Origin: Clostridia bacterium
GTDB lineage: Bacteria > Bacillota > Clostridia > Christensenellales > Aristaeellaceae
Direction: 5' to 3'
Assembly (NCBI GenBank): GCA_017936375.1
Contig: JAGBFR010000051.1
Location: 1 to 48,770, forward strand
DNA length: 48,770 nucleotides
In this document: positions 30,214 to 37,460 of the stretch, piece by piece
How the letters are laid out: the number at the start of each line of letters is the position of its first letter
Position numbering within the stretch: the first letter of the stretch is position 1
Made by a program: the position numbers and the translations under genes
Notes under the pieces: generated by a model
The model's input: only the letters and a program-made list of their open reading frames with translations
Databases searched by the model: none
Told to the model about the DNA's origin: nothing

Positions 30214-31386
30214 ATGAACAAACGATTGATTTGCCTGCTGCTCCTGCTGCTTATGCCGTGCATCGCCGCGGCGGAGCGGCTCGACCTGTCCATGCTCGAG
30301 GATCTTCCCGCCGCTGAGGAATGGGAGGACGCCGTCTTTGAGACGAGGCCGTGGTACGAGCGCGAGGACGGCAGCGACTGGCGGCTGCAGGAGGACGGCT
30401 CGGTGATCGTGACGATCTCCGCCACGGGCGACGTCACCATCGGCGGCGACACCCGCAAGAGCGGCAAGAGCGTCTTTGACAAGCAGCTGGACAAGGAGCC
30501 CGGCGGCCTGACCTTCCCGATGGAAAACGTGAAGGAGATCTTTGCTGAGGACGACATGACCCTCGTCAACTTTGAGGGCACCCTCACCAAGACGAAGAGC
30601 AAGACGAAGAACAGCTTCTCCTTTGCCGCGCCGCCGGAGTACATTCAGGTGCTGACCTCGGGCAATATCGAGGCCGTCTCGCTGGAAAACAACCACATCA
30701 TGGATCACGGCGATCAGGGCTATGCGGATACCTGCGCGACGCTGGAGAATGCCGGCATCGTCTACAGCGGGCATCTGGGCTCCGGCGTGTACACGACCGA
30801 CACGGGCGTGAAGATCGGCATGCTCTCCTACCAGACCTTCAATGGCAAGTATCCTGCGATCTATGAGGCCATCGAGGGCGATATCGCCGCGCTGCGCGCG
30901 CAGGGCTGCCCGATCGTGATCGTCTCCTACCACTGGGGCGAGGAGAAGGATTATGTGCCCAACGAGCGTCAGGTGCCGCTTGGGCGCGCGACGATCGACG
31001 CGGGCGCGGATCTGGTCATCGGCCATCACAGCCACAGGATCAATCCGATCGAGGAATACAACGGCAGGTACATCTGCTACTCGCTGGGCAATTTCTCCTT
31101 TGCGGGCAACACGAGGCCGGACGATATGGACACCTATATCTTCCAGCAGCGCTTCCGCGTCTGGCCGGACGGCACGGCGCAGAATGAGGGCTTCCGCATC
31201 ATCCCGTGCTCCATCTCCTCGCAGGAGAAGGTCAACGACTTTAAGCCCACACCCTCCGGCGACGAGGCGGCCGCCGCCATCGTCGAGCGCCTGCTGGGGC
31301 TGAATGCGAAGCTGGAAAAGAACTTCAGATCCACCGGCGTCAAGGCCGTGGAGGATTACCCGACCGAGTGGACGACGACCTATTGA
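30214..31386 (+). CDS. CapA/PGA_cap family exported metallophosphoesterase-like protein
   Basis: The 390-residue protein has a signal peptide (MNKRLICLLLLLLMPCIAAA) and a CapA-type domain. Metal-binding motifs of the calcineurin-like fold are visible: GDVTIGGD, VNFEGTLT, ENNHIMDHG, SYHWGEEKDY and GHHSHRINPIE. Members are linked to poly-gamma-glutamate capsule synthesis in Bacillus (CapA/PgsA), but no capB or capC is present, and many CapA homologues act elsewhere. It begins 43 bases after the LCP gene and shares a terminator-ended unit with it. Exact substrate unknown. Confidence 0.82.
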   Translation: MNKRLICLLLLLLMPCIAAAERLDLSMLEDLPAAEEWEDAVFETRPWYEREDGSDWRLQEDGSVIVTISATGDVTIGGDTRKSGKSVFDKQLDKEPGGLTFPMENVKEIFAEDDMTLVNFEGTLTKTKSKTKNSFSFAAPPEYIQVLTSGNIEAVSLENNHIMDHGDQGYADTCATLENAGIVYSGHLGSGVYTTDTGVKIGMLSYQTFNGKYPAIYEAIEGDIAALRAQGCPIVIVSYHWGEEKDYVPNERQVPLGRATIDAGADLVIGHHSHRINPIEEYNGRYICYSLGNFSFAGNTRPDDMDTYIFQQRFRVWPDGTAQNEGFRIIPCSISSQEKVNDFKPTPSGDEAAAAIVERLLGLNAKLEKNFRSTGVKAVEDYPTEWTTTY

Positions 31387-31397
31387 TGAAGAACAAG

Positions 31398-31431
31398 AAA
31401 GCCCTCTGCACGGCTGTGCGGAGGGCTTTTT
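31398..31431. terminator. Bidirectional terminator between capA-like and UPF0340 genes
   Basis: AAAGCCCTC (31398-31406) pairs with GAGGGCTTT (31421-31429), with an inner CAC/GTG stem; T-runs flank both sides. Confidence 0.9.
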
Positions 31432-31440
31432 GTCTGAGAA

Positions 31441-31989
31441 TTATTCGTACACCGCGCGGCTGCCGCCGATGAAGGGCAGGCGGGAGTAGGCGAGGACGAG
31501 ATTGGCGCTGCCGATGGTCTTAAAGCCGATGCGCAGCGGCACGGCGACGGGGCGCAGATGCATGCCGATGAGCGTATCGCCCACGTCAATGCCCGCCTCC
31601 GCCTGCAGGGAAACGGCCAGCGCAGGCGTGCCAAGCAGCTTCCACGCGGCGGCGGGGACGCTGCCGCCGGCCTTGGGCTGGGGGACGGCGCTGACCTGCG
31701 TGAGGGCGCGCGCACGCAGCACACTGCGCTCCATGACGACAGCGCGGTTGAGGTGCTCGCAGCACTGGAAGGCCGGTTCCATCCCGCGCGCGCGGCAGGC
31801 GTCGATCATGGCCTTCGCAATGACCGCGCCCAGCTCCGGTACGCTGGCCTTGCCGATCTGCCCGCCGGCAACCTCGCTGGTCGAGCAGCCCAGCACGATG
31901 ACGCTGCCCGCCTCAAGCCGGCCCTTGTCGCACAGGGCGGCGACGGCGGCGTCGATGCGTTCTGTGATTTCCTGATGCAGCTGTTCCAT
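31441..31989 (-). CDS. UPF0340/TIGR01440 family protein (YwlG-like)
   Basis: The 182-residue protein matches the YwlG family through its length and blocks VIVLGCSTSEVAGGQIGK, FQCCEHLNRAVVMER, QPKAGGSVPAAAW and the C-terminal GMHLRPVAVPLR. The biochemical role is not established. AGGAGG precedes the ATG and overlaps the stop of the upstream ABC gene, so it is probably the third gene of the exporter operon. The conserved Cys/His residues (CCEH) could bind metal. Confidence 0.9.
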   Translation of the reverse strand: MEQLHQEITERIDAAVAALCDKGRLEAGSVIVLGCSTSEVAGGQIGKASVPELGAVIAKAMIDACRARGMEPAFQCCEHLNRAVVMERSVLRARALTQVSAVPQPKAGGSVPAAAWKLLGTPALAVSLQAEAGIDVGDTLIGMHLRPVAVPLRIGFKTIGSANLVLAYSRLPFIGGSRAVYE

Positions 31990-32001
31990 GGGGGATCCTC
32001 C

Positions 32002-33804
32002 TTATTCAAACTGCGCTCTGTACATGTTGTAGTAGAAGCCCTGCTTCTGCATGAGGGCGGTATGCGTGCCGCGCTCGACGATCTCGCCATGGTCGATGAC
32101 GAGGATCTCGTCCGCGCTCTCGATGGTGGAGAGGCGGTGCGCGATGACGAAGCAGGTCTTGCCCGCCATCAGCTCGCGCATGGCCTTCTGGATGAGCTTT
32201 TCCACGCGGGTGTCGACGTTGCTGGTCGCCTCGTCGAGGATGACCATGCGGCTCTCAAGCAGCATGGCGCGCGCGATGGTCAGCAGCTGCTTTTGTCCCT
32301 TGGAGATATTCGCGCCGTCGTCGGTGAGCACGGTGTCATAGCCCTGCGGCAGGCGGCGGATGAAGCCGTCCGCGTGCGCGGCCTTCGCCGCGGCGATGAC
32401 CTGCTCGCGCGTAGCGTGCTCGCTGCCGTAGCGCAGGTTCTCATAGACCGTGCCGTGGAAGAGCCATGTGTCCTGCAGCACCATCGCATAGGCGGCACGA
32501 AGGCTGTCGCGGGTGATGGCGTCAAGCGGCTTGCCGTCCACGGCGATGCTGCCCTCCTGCGCCTCGTAAAAGCGCATGAGCAGCGAGATGAGCGTGGTTT
32601 TGCCCGCGCCCGTCGGGCCGACGACGGCGATCATCTTTCCCGGCTGCGCCTCGGCGCTGAAGTTTTTGAGGATGGGCTTGCCTTCCTCGTAGCCGAAGGT
32701 CACGTCGCGCAGCGCGACATGGCCGACGACCTCGCCGATCTCCTGCGCGCCCTCGGCGTCTGCGGGCTCCGCCGGCTCGTCGATCAGCGCGAAGACGCGC
32801 TCCGCTGCCGCCAGCGCGCTCTGCATCTCGCCAAAGACGTTCGCTGCCTCGTTGATCGGGCCGGAGAAGCGGCGGGAGTAGAGCACAAAGGAGGAGATTG
32901 CGCCGATGCTCATCTGCCCCGCGCAGAAGAGGAGCGCGCCGAAGACGCTCACCAGCGCGAGGGAAAGGTTGTTGATGAAGTTGACCAGCGGGCCCACGAC
33001 GCTGCCCTGATACTCGCTGTTGTAATAGGCGACGACGGCCTCCTCGTTGATCGCGTCGAATTTCTCGACGGCGGCCTCCTCGCGGGAGTAGGCGCGCAGC
33101 GTTGTCAGCCCCGAGAGCTGCTCCTCGACGAAGCCGTTAAGCTCGCCGAGCTTGCGGCTGCGCGCGCGGAAGAGGGGCTTTGTGACCGTCGCCCGTCGGC
33201 GCGCCGCGTAGAGGGAGAGCGGCACCGTGATGCAGAAGACGAGCAGAAGGCGCGGCGAGATGGCGATCATAAAGCCCAGAGAGCCAAAGACCGTCACCAC
33301 CGTGGAGAGGATCTGCACGATGTCGTTGGAGAGAGAGGCGTTCACCGTGTCAATGTCGTAGGAGATCCGGCTGATGATGTCGCCGGAGGGGTGCGTGTCG
33401 TAGTAGGAGACCGGCAGGCGCATCAGCCTGTCAAACGCCTGCTCGCGCATCCTGTAGACGACGCCGCGGCTGATGTGGATCATCAGCAGGGCGAGCGCGT
33501 AGGAGAGCGCGGCGCTGGCCGCGTAGCAGGCGAGCATCAGGGCGCACTTGGCGAAAACGACGTCCCAGAGGACGGCACCGTTTTCGCCGATGGCGTCGAT
33601 GGCCTCGCCTGCAAGGCGCGGGCCGAGCAGACCGAGGAGATTGCCGGAGACGGTCAGCACAAGCGCGAGGGCGAAGAGCGCACGGTCGCGCATCATCGTC
33701 CTGAGCAGGCGCAGGATGGTGTGGCCCGCGTCCTTGGGCTTTCGCTGGTTCTGCGCGTCGCGGATGCTCTTGTCCGCGCCCTGTCCGGGAGGATTCTTCA
33801 TCAT
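32002..33804 (-). CDS. ABC exporter half-transporter, subunit with degenerate signature motif
   Basis: The 600-residue subunit has a six-helix exporter membrane domain (residues about 40-330) and a nucleotide-binding domain. Walker A is GPTGAGKTT, the Q-loop AMVLQDTW, Walker B VILDEATS with the catalytic Glu, and the switch His is in IAHRLST. The signature, however, is NISKGQKQ instead of LSGGQ. Its start overlaps the stop of the upstream subunit gene by ATGA. Together they form a heterodimeric multidrug-type exporter (TM287/288, BmrCD, LmrCD group). The N-terminal 25 residues are a polar extension. Substrate unknown. Confidence 0.93.
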   Translation of the reverse strand: MMKNPPGQGADKSIRDAQNQRKPKDAGHTILRLLRTMMRDRALFALALVLTVSGNLLGLLGPRLAGEAIDAIGENGAVLWDVVFAKCALMLACYAASAALSYALALLMIHISRGVVYRMREQAFDRLMRLPVSYYDTHPSGDIISRISYDIDTVNASLSNDIVQILSTVVTVFGSLGFMIAISPRLLLVFCITVPLSLYAARRRATVTKPLFRARSRKLGELNGFVEEQLSGLTTLRAYSREEAAVEKFDAINEEAVVAYYNSEYQGSVVGPLVNFINNLSLALVSVFGALLFCAGQMSIGAISSFVLYSRRFSGPINEAANVFGEMQSALAAAERVFALIDEPAEPADAEGAQEIGEVVGHVALRDVTFGYEEGKPILKNFSAEAQPGKMIAVVGPTGAGKTTLISLLMRFYEAQEGSIAVDGKPLDAITRDSLRAAYAMVLQDTWLFHGTVYENLRYGSEHATREQVIAAAKAAHADGFIRRLPQGYDTVLTDDGANISKGQKQLLTIARAMLLESRMVILDEATSNVDTRVEKLIQKAMRELMAGKTCFVIAHRLSTIESADEILVIDHGEIVERGTHTALMQKQGFYYNMYRAQFE

Positions 33805-35525
33805 GCGTCAAGCCCTCCCATCTGCGAGTCGTAGAGTTCCTTGTAAATATCGCAGGAGGCGAGCAGCTCCTCATGCGTGCCGCGCGCCGCGATGCGCCCG
33901 CCGTGGAGCACGAGGATGAGGTCCGCGTGTGCGATGGAGGAGATGCGCTGGGCGACCATGACCTTCGTCGTATCCGCATAGCCCTCGCGCAGCGCCCTGC
34001 GCAGCGCGGCGTCCGTCCTGTAATCCAGCGCGCTGGAGGAGTCGTCCAGCACGAGGATATCCGGCTTGCCGCAGAGCGCGCGGGCGATCATGATGCGCTG
34101 CTTCTGCCCGCCGGAGAGGTTGTTGCCGCGGATATTGAGCGCGGAGTCAAAGCCCTCCTTGTCGCCGGTGACGAAGGCGTAGGCCTGCGCGTCCTGCGCG
34201 GCGAGGGCGACCTGCTCGTCCGAGAGCGCGCGCCCGAGGCGGATGTTTTCAAGAATGGTATCCTCAAAGAGCGTATCGGACTGGAAGGCGGCGCCGAAAT
34301 GCGCGCGCAGCGTCTCTGTGCGGATGGTGCGCACGTCCCGCCCGAAGAGGCGGACCGTGCCCTTCGTGGGATCATAGAAGCGCATGAGCAGGCGGATGAG
34401 CGTGCTCTTGCCCGAGCCCGTCGCGCCGATGACGCCGAGCGTCTGCCCGCGCTCAAGGGAGAAGCTGACGTCCTCGAGGACGTCCTCCCCGCTGCCGCCG
34501 TAATGGAAGGACACGCCGTCAAACTCGATGGCCGGGGCGTTTTCCCGCACGGCCTCGCCGCTTTCCAGTACAAGCATGTCCTGCGGCAGGTCGATGATCG
34601 CCATCACGCGGTCCGCCGACGCCGCCGCGCGGGAGAAGACGATGAACATGCGCGAGATATTGACCACGGCGGTCAGGATGATGGTGAAATAGGTCATGAA
34701 CGCGAGGATGCGGCCGACCTCGCACTGCCCGGCGGCCACGCGCGCAGCGCCAGCGAGGATGACGGCGACCTGCGCGCCATTGAGGATGAGGCTGGTGGCC
34801 GGGCCCACGCGCGCCATCAGGCCGCTGGCCTTCTTTTCGCAGCTGATGACCTCGCGGGAGACGTCGTCAAAGCGCGCGCGCTCCGCGTCCGTCGTGGAGA
34901 GCGCCTTGATGACGCGGATGCCCGCCGCATCCTCGCGCACGAGGCGCACAAGCCTGTCGCCCGCCTCCTGCACGCGGTGATAGAGCGGGATGCTCGCGCC
35001 GGAGGTCCTGATCGTCAGAAGGACGATGAAGGGCAGCGTCGCCACGAGGATGAGCGTGAGCACGGGGTCGAGCGTCAGGGTGACCATGATGCCGCCGAGG
35101 GCGAGGATCGGCGCGCGCACGCCGATGCGCTGCATGCGCCCAAGCATGTTGTTGATGTTGTAGGTGTCGCTGGTCAGGCGGGAGATGAGGGAGGGCTTGG
35201 TCTCCGCATCCGTCTGTGCGGCGGAGAGGGTCATCACCCGGGCAAAGAGATCATGACGGAGCGTGCGCGTCGTATCGCGCGAGACGGCGCTGGCCATGCG
35301 GTTGGCGACGACATTCATCGTTAGCGCGCCGATGGCGCAGAGCACCATCACAAGGCCGTAAAGGACGATCATCTTTGTGTCCTTCGTCGGCGCGACGGTG
35401 TCGATGATGTAGGCGAGGATCCACGGCAGGAACAGATCGAGAATCGTGCCGAAGAACTTGATGCCAAAGCCCAGCGCCATGCGCAGGTAATACGGGCGCA
35501 GGTAGACGAGGAGTACCTTTTTCAT
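33801..35525 (-). CDS. ABC exporter half-transporter, subunit with degenerate ATP-hydrolysis residues
   Basis: The 574-residue subunit pairs with the downstream one. Walker A (GATGSGKST) and the signature LSGGQKQR are canonical, but Walker B is LVLDDSSSALD with Asp in place of the catalytic Glu, and the switch His is Gln (VAQRISS). These changes match the non-hydrolytic site of heterodimeric exporters, where this subunit's Walker A/B meets the partner's altered signature. I chose ATG 35525 (AAAGGCAG upstream, MKKVLLVYLRPYYLRM being the normal start); the frame runs open to 36536 but that part is antisense to rsm22. An extended -10 promoter lies 47 bases upstream. Confidence 0.93.
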   Translation of the reverse strand: MKKVLLVYLRPYYLRMALGFGIKFFGTILDLFLPWILAYIIDTVAPTKDTKMIVLYGLVMVLCAIGALTMNVVANRMASAVSRDTTRTLRHDLFARVMTLSAAQTDAETKPSLISRLTSDTYNINNMLGRMQRIGVRAPILALGGIMVTLTLDPVLTLILVATLPFIVLLTIRTSGASIPLYHRVQEAGDRLVRLVREDAAGIRVIKALSTTDAERARFDDVSREVISCEKKASGLMARVGPATSLILNGAQVAVILAGAARVAAGQCEVGRILAFMTYFTIILTAVVNISRMFIVFSRAAASADRVMAIIDLPQDMLVLESGEAVRENAPAIEFDGVSFHYGGSGEDVLEDVSFSLERGQTLGVIGATGSGKSTLIRLLMRFYDPTKGTVRLFGRDVRTIRTETLRAHFGAAFQSDTLFEDTILENIRLGRALSDEQVALAAQDAQAYAFVTGDKEGFDSALNIRGNNLSGGQKQRIMIARALCGKPDILVLDDSSSALDYRTDAALRRALREGYADTTKVMVAQRISSIAHADLILVLHGGRIAARGTHEELLASCDIYKELYDSQMGGLDA

Positions 35526-35571
35526 TGTGCTGCCTTTCGGGTCGTTTGTGTAGCTGTGTGCGCTATCTTTT

Positions 35572-35582
35572 ATTATATCACA
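35572..35582 (-). promoter_or_regulatory. Extended -10 promoter of the ABC exporter operon
   Basis: On the minus strand this reads TGTGATATAAT, identical to the promoter at 21444-21454. No clear -35 box is seen. Confidence 0.6.
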
Positions 35583-35644
35583 AAAGCGGGCTGTGCGCGC
35601 GGCATGTTTTGCGCCCGGGCGGCGTCCGGCGGGATTCTTGCGTC

Positions 35645-35673
35645 TTTCTTCCCTGCGCCGGATATGGTACAAT
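35645..35673 (+). promoter_or_regulatory. Promoter of rsm22
   Basis: TTTCTT (35645-35650), 17 bases, then extended -10 TGgTACAAT (TACAAT at 35668-35673). The -35 box is weak. Confidence 0.5.
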
Positions 35674-35711
35674 AATATGAATACAAGGTTTGTCAGGAAG
35701 GGGAATCGGCG

Positions 35712-36665
35712 ATGAACGCAATGCTCGAATCGGCGCTCGCGCGTGTTGTGGAGGAATGCGACAGCCGCGCGCTGGAGCGGGATGCGAAGGCGATCAGCGA
35801 AAACTACCGCCTGCGCACGGGCACGGGAAAGCGACTGCTCACGCGCGAGGGGGAGGCCGCAGCCTATGCCGCCGCGCGCATGCCGGCGACCTGCGCCGCT
35901 GCGGAGGCTGCGCTCGGGGCCGCGCTCATGGCGTACGGCGGGGAGATCCGATCCCTTCTGGACGTTGGCGCGGGCACGGGCGCGGTCAGCTGGGCGGCGG
36001 ATGCGCTGCTGCCCCTTGAGCGCATCATCTGTCTTGAGCGCGAGGAGGCGATGCACAGCGTCGGCGCGCGGCTCATGCGGGACGCGGAGGGCGCGCTCGG
36101 CGGCGCGCAGTGGCAGGCGTTTGATATTACATCCTCCGATCCGCTGCCGCAGGCGGAGCTGGTTGCCGAGGGCTATATGCTCGGCGAATTGGAGGAGGGC
36201 ATGCGTATCCCGGCGGCGAGGAAGCTCTTCGCCGCGGCGGGGAAGATGGCGCTCTTCATCGAGCCGGGCACGCCGCAGGGCTTTGCCAATCTGCGCGCCG
36301 TGCGCGAGGCGCTGACAAAGGAGGGCGCGCATGTCGCCGCGCCCTGTCCGCAGGGGACGGCGGCCTGTCCCATGGCGGGGGAGGACTGGTGTCACTTCGC
36401 CGTGCGCGTGCAGCGCACGAAGCTGCACAAGCAGCTCAAGGGCGGCGACGCGCCGTATGAAGATGAAAAATACGCCTACCTCGCCCTGACGAAGGAGCCG
36501 CCTGCATCGGCCTGCGGCGCGCGCGTGCTGCGCCACCCGATGATCGCGCCGGGGCGCATCACGCTGACGCTGTGCGAGGCGGGGGAAAAGCGCGTCCGCG
36601 CGGTCACAAAAAAAGACCCGCTGTGGAAGCGGGCCAGAAAGATCGGCGCGGGGGACGCGGTATAA
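35712..36665 (+). CDS. Rsm22-family small-subunit ribosome-associated methyltransferase-like protein
   Basis: The 317-residue protein has an SAM-binding core (SLLDVGAGTGAVSWAA near residue 80, then IICLEREEAM) and the family's later blocks: LVAEGYMLGEL, LFIEPGTPQGFANLRAVRE and a cysteine cluster CPQGTAACPMAGEDWCHF, which in mitochondrial Rsm22 relatives binds an iron-sulfur cluster. The family assists small-ribosomal-subunit assembly; methyl transfer is not proven for most members. AAGGGG precedes the ATG. The stop at 36665 directly abuts the stop of the convergent S-component gene, and the last coding part contains that gene's terminator. Confidence 0.85.
   Translation: MNAMLESALARVVEECDSRALERDAKAISENYRLRTGTGKRLLTREGEAAAYAAARMPATCAAAEAALGAALMAYGGEIRSLLDVGAGTGAVSWAADALLPLERIICLEREEAMHSVGARLMRDAEGALGGAQWQAFDITSSDPLPQAELVAEGYMLGELEEGMRIPAARKLFAAAGKMALFIEPGTPQGFANLRAVREALTKEGAHVAAPCPQGTAACPMAGEDWCHFAVRVQRTKLHKQLKGGDAPYEDEKYAYLALTKEPPASACGARVLRHPMIAPGRITLTLCEAGEKRVRAVTKKDPLWKRARKIGAGDAV
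36608..36633 (-). terminator. Minus-strand terminator embedded in the rsm22 coding end
   Basis: On the minus strand, CCCGCT (36633-36628) and AGCGGG (36622-36617) form a 6-bp stem, then TC and seven T's (36614-36608). It lies 33-58 bases beyond the S-component stop, inside the coding frame of rsm22 (residues VTKKDPLWKRA). Confidence 0.75.
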
Positions 36666-37235
36666 TCACATCTTGTCAAAGAGGCCGGCGCCCTTGAGCG
36701 CGGGGCGCAGGGCGGAGAAGAGCAGCGGCGCGGCGATCGCGGCGAAGGCGGCGTTCATCAGGCTGCCCGGCAGCTTGGAGGTCAGCTTGACCGCCAGCGC
36801 GTCCGTGGTCAGGCCGTCGATGAAGAGACCGGCGACGGTCGTCTTGAGCATATACAGGGCGACGTAGGTCAGCGCGCCCAGCGCGGAGCCGACGATGATC
36901 TTCACATGGTCGGCGCGGGTGAGCTGCCTGTCATGCGCGGCGCGCCCGGCGATCAGCCCGGCGACGACGGCGATCATGCCCTTGTTGATGAAGGTGATGA
37001 TGCACTCCGCGCCGTAGCCGCCGACGATGTCGTACAGCCCGGAGCCGATGCCCGCGGCGAGGAAGCCGCCGCCCGGGCCAAAGAGCAGGCCGCAGAGCAC
37101 GCACAGGGCGTTGGTCATGTGCAGCTGCGTGCCCATGAACGGGATGCGCAGGTAATTGACGACGAAGACGATGGCGCTCATCAGGCCGATGAAGCAGATG
37201 CGCAGGGTCTTCTGGTGATTCTGTGCGGCAGACAT
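36666..37235 (-). CDS. ECF transporter S component (substrate-binding membrane subunit)
   Basis: The 189-residue protein has six hydrophobic helices and the energy-coupling-factor S-component pattern: ICFIGLMSAIVFVVNYLRIP, then LHMTNALCVLCGLLFGPGGGFLAAGIGSGLYDIVGG, and a small-residue-rich helix suited to docking on EcfT. The vitamin or precursor bound is not readable. No ecfA or ecfT is nearby, as expected for modules sharing a common energiser. I prefer ATG 37235 (GAGGG 7 bases upstream); ATG 37241 and the open frame to 37310 are alternatives. Its promoter carries a long inverted repeat, so repression by a vitamin sensor is likely. Confidence 0.85.
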   Translation of the reverse strand: MSAAQNHQKTLRICFIGLMSAIVFVVNYLRIPFMGTQLHMTNALCVLCGLLFGPGGGFLAAGIGSGLYDIVGGYGAECIITFINKGMIAVVAGLIAGRAAHDRQLTRADHVKIIVGSALGALTYVALYMLKTTVAGLFIDGLTTDALAVKLTSKLPGSLMNAAFAAIAAPLLFSALRPALKGAGLFDKM

Positions 37236-37290
37236 GCTCATTCCCTCTTTCTGTCCGGCTCTCTGGCCGGAATCATGATCGATGTAAGGC

Positions 37291-37318
37291 ATTATAGCAC
37301 AAACTGGCATGGTGTAAA
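37291..37318 (-). promoter_or_regulatory. Promoter of the ECF S-component gene
   Basis: On the minus strand TTTACA (37318-37313), 16 bases, then TATAAT (37296-37291) with a TG for an extended -10. Confidence 0.75.
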
Positions 37319-37353
37319 GAGCCAGAATGTAAAAATCAGACCATGCCAGTTTG
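37300..37353. promoter_or_regulatory. 14-bp perfect inverted repeat over the S-component promoter
   Basis: CAAACTGGCATGGT (37300-37313) and its exact complement (37340-37353) flank 26 bases that include the minus-strand -35 box. The inner arm overlaps the promoter spacer. It lies upstream of transcription on both sides, so a DNA operator (possibly looped or bound by a dimer of dimers) fits better than an RNA element. Confidence 0.6.
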
Positions 37354-37387
37354 AAGCGGCATGGGTGGGATTTCCGGCGGCGATCCG

Positions 37388-37416
37388 TTGAGGATGCGCG
37401 GGAAATATGATATAAT
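37388..37416 (+). promoter_or_regulatory. Promoter of the Gpi18-like gene group
   Basis: TTGAGG (37388-37393), 17 bases, TATAAT (37411-37416) with TG at 37408 for an extended -10. It is divergent from the S-component promoter, 35 bases beyond the inverted repeat. Confidence 0.75.
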
Positions 37417-37460
37417 TAAATGATTGACAGATGACCATTTCAGTTTCCTATGGAGGCATT

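Noticed and set aside
33801-36536. 911-residue ABC protein with a long N-terminal extension
   Set aside because: The extension is antisense to rsm22; a ribosome binding site and the family's normal N-terminus place the start at 35525.
36666-37353. Riboswitch controlling the ECF S component
   Set aside because: The inverted repeat overlaps and lies upstream of the promoter, and the leader between the -10 box and the start is only about 50 bases without clear structure.
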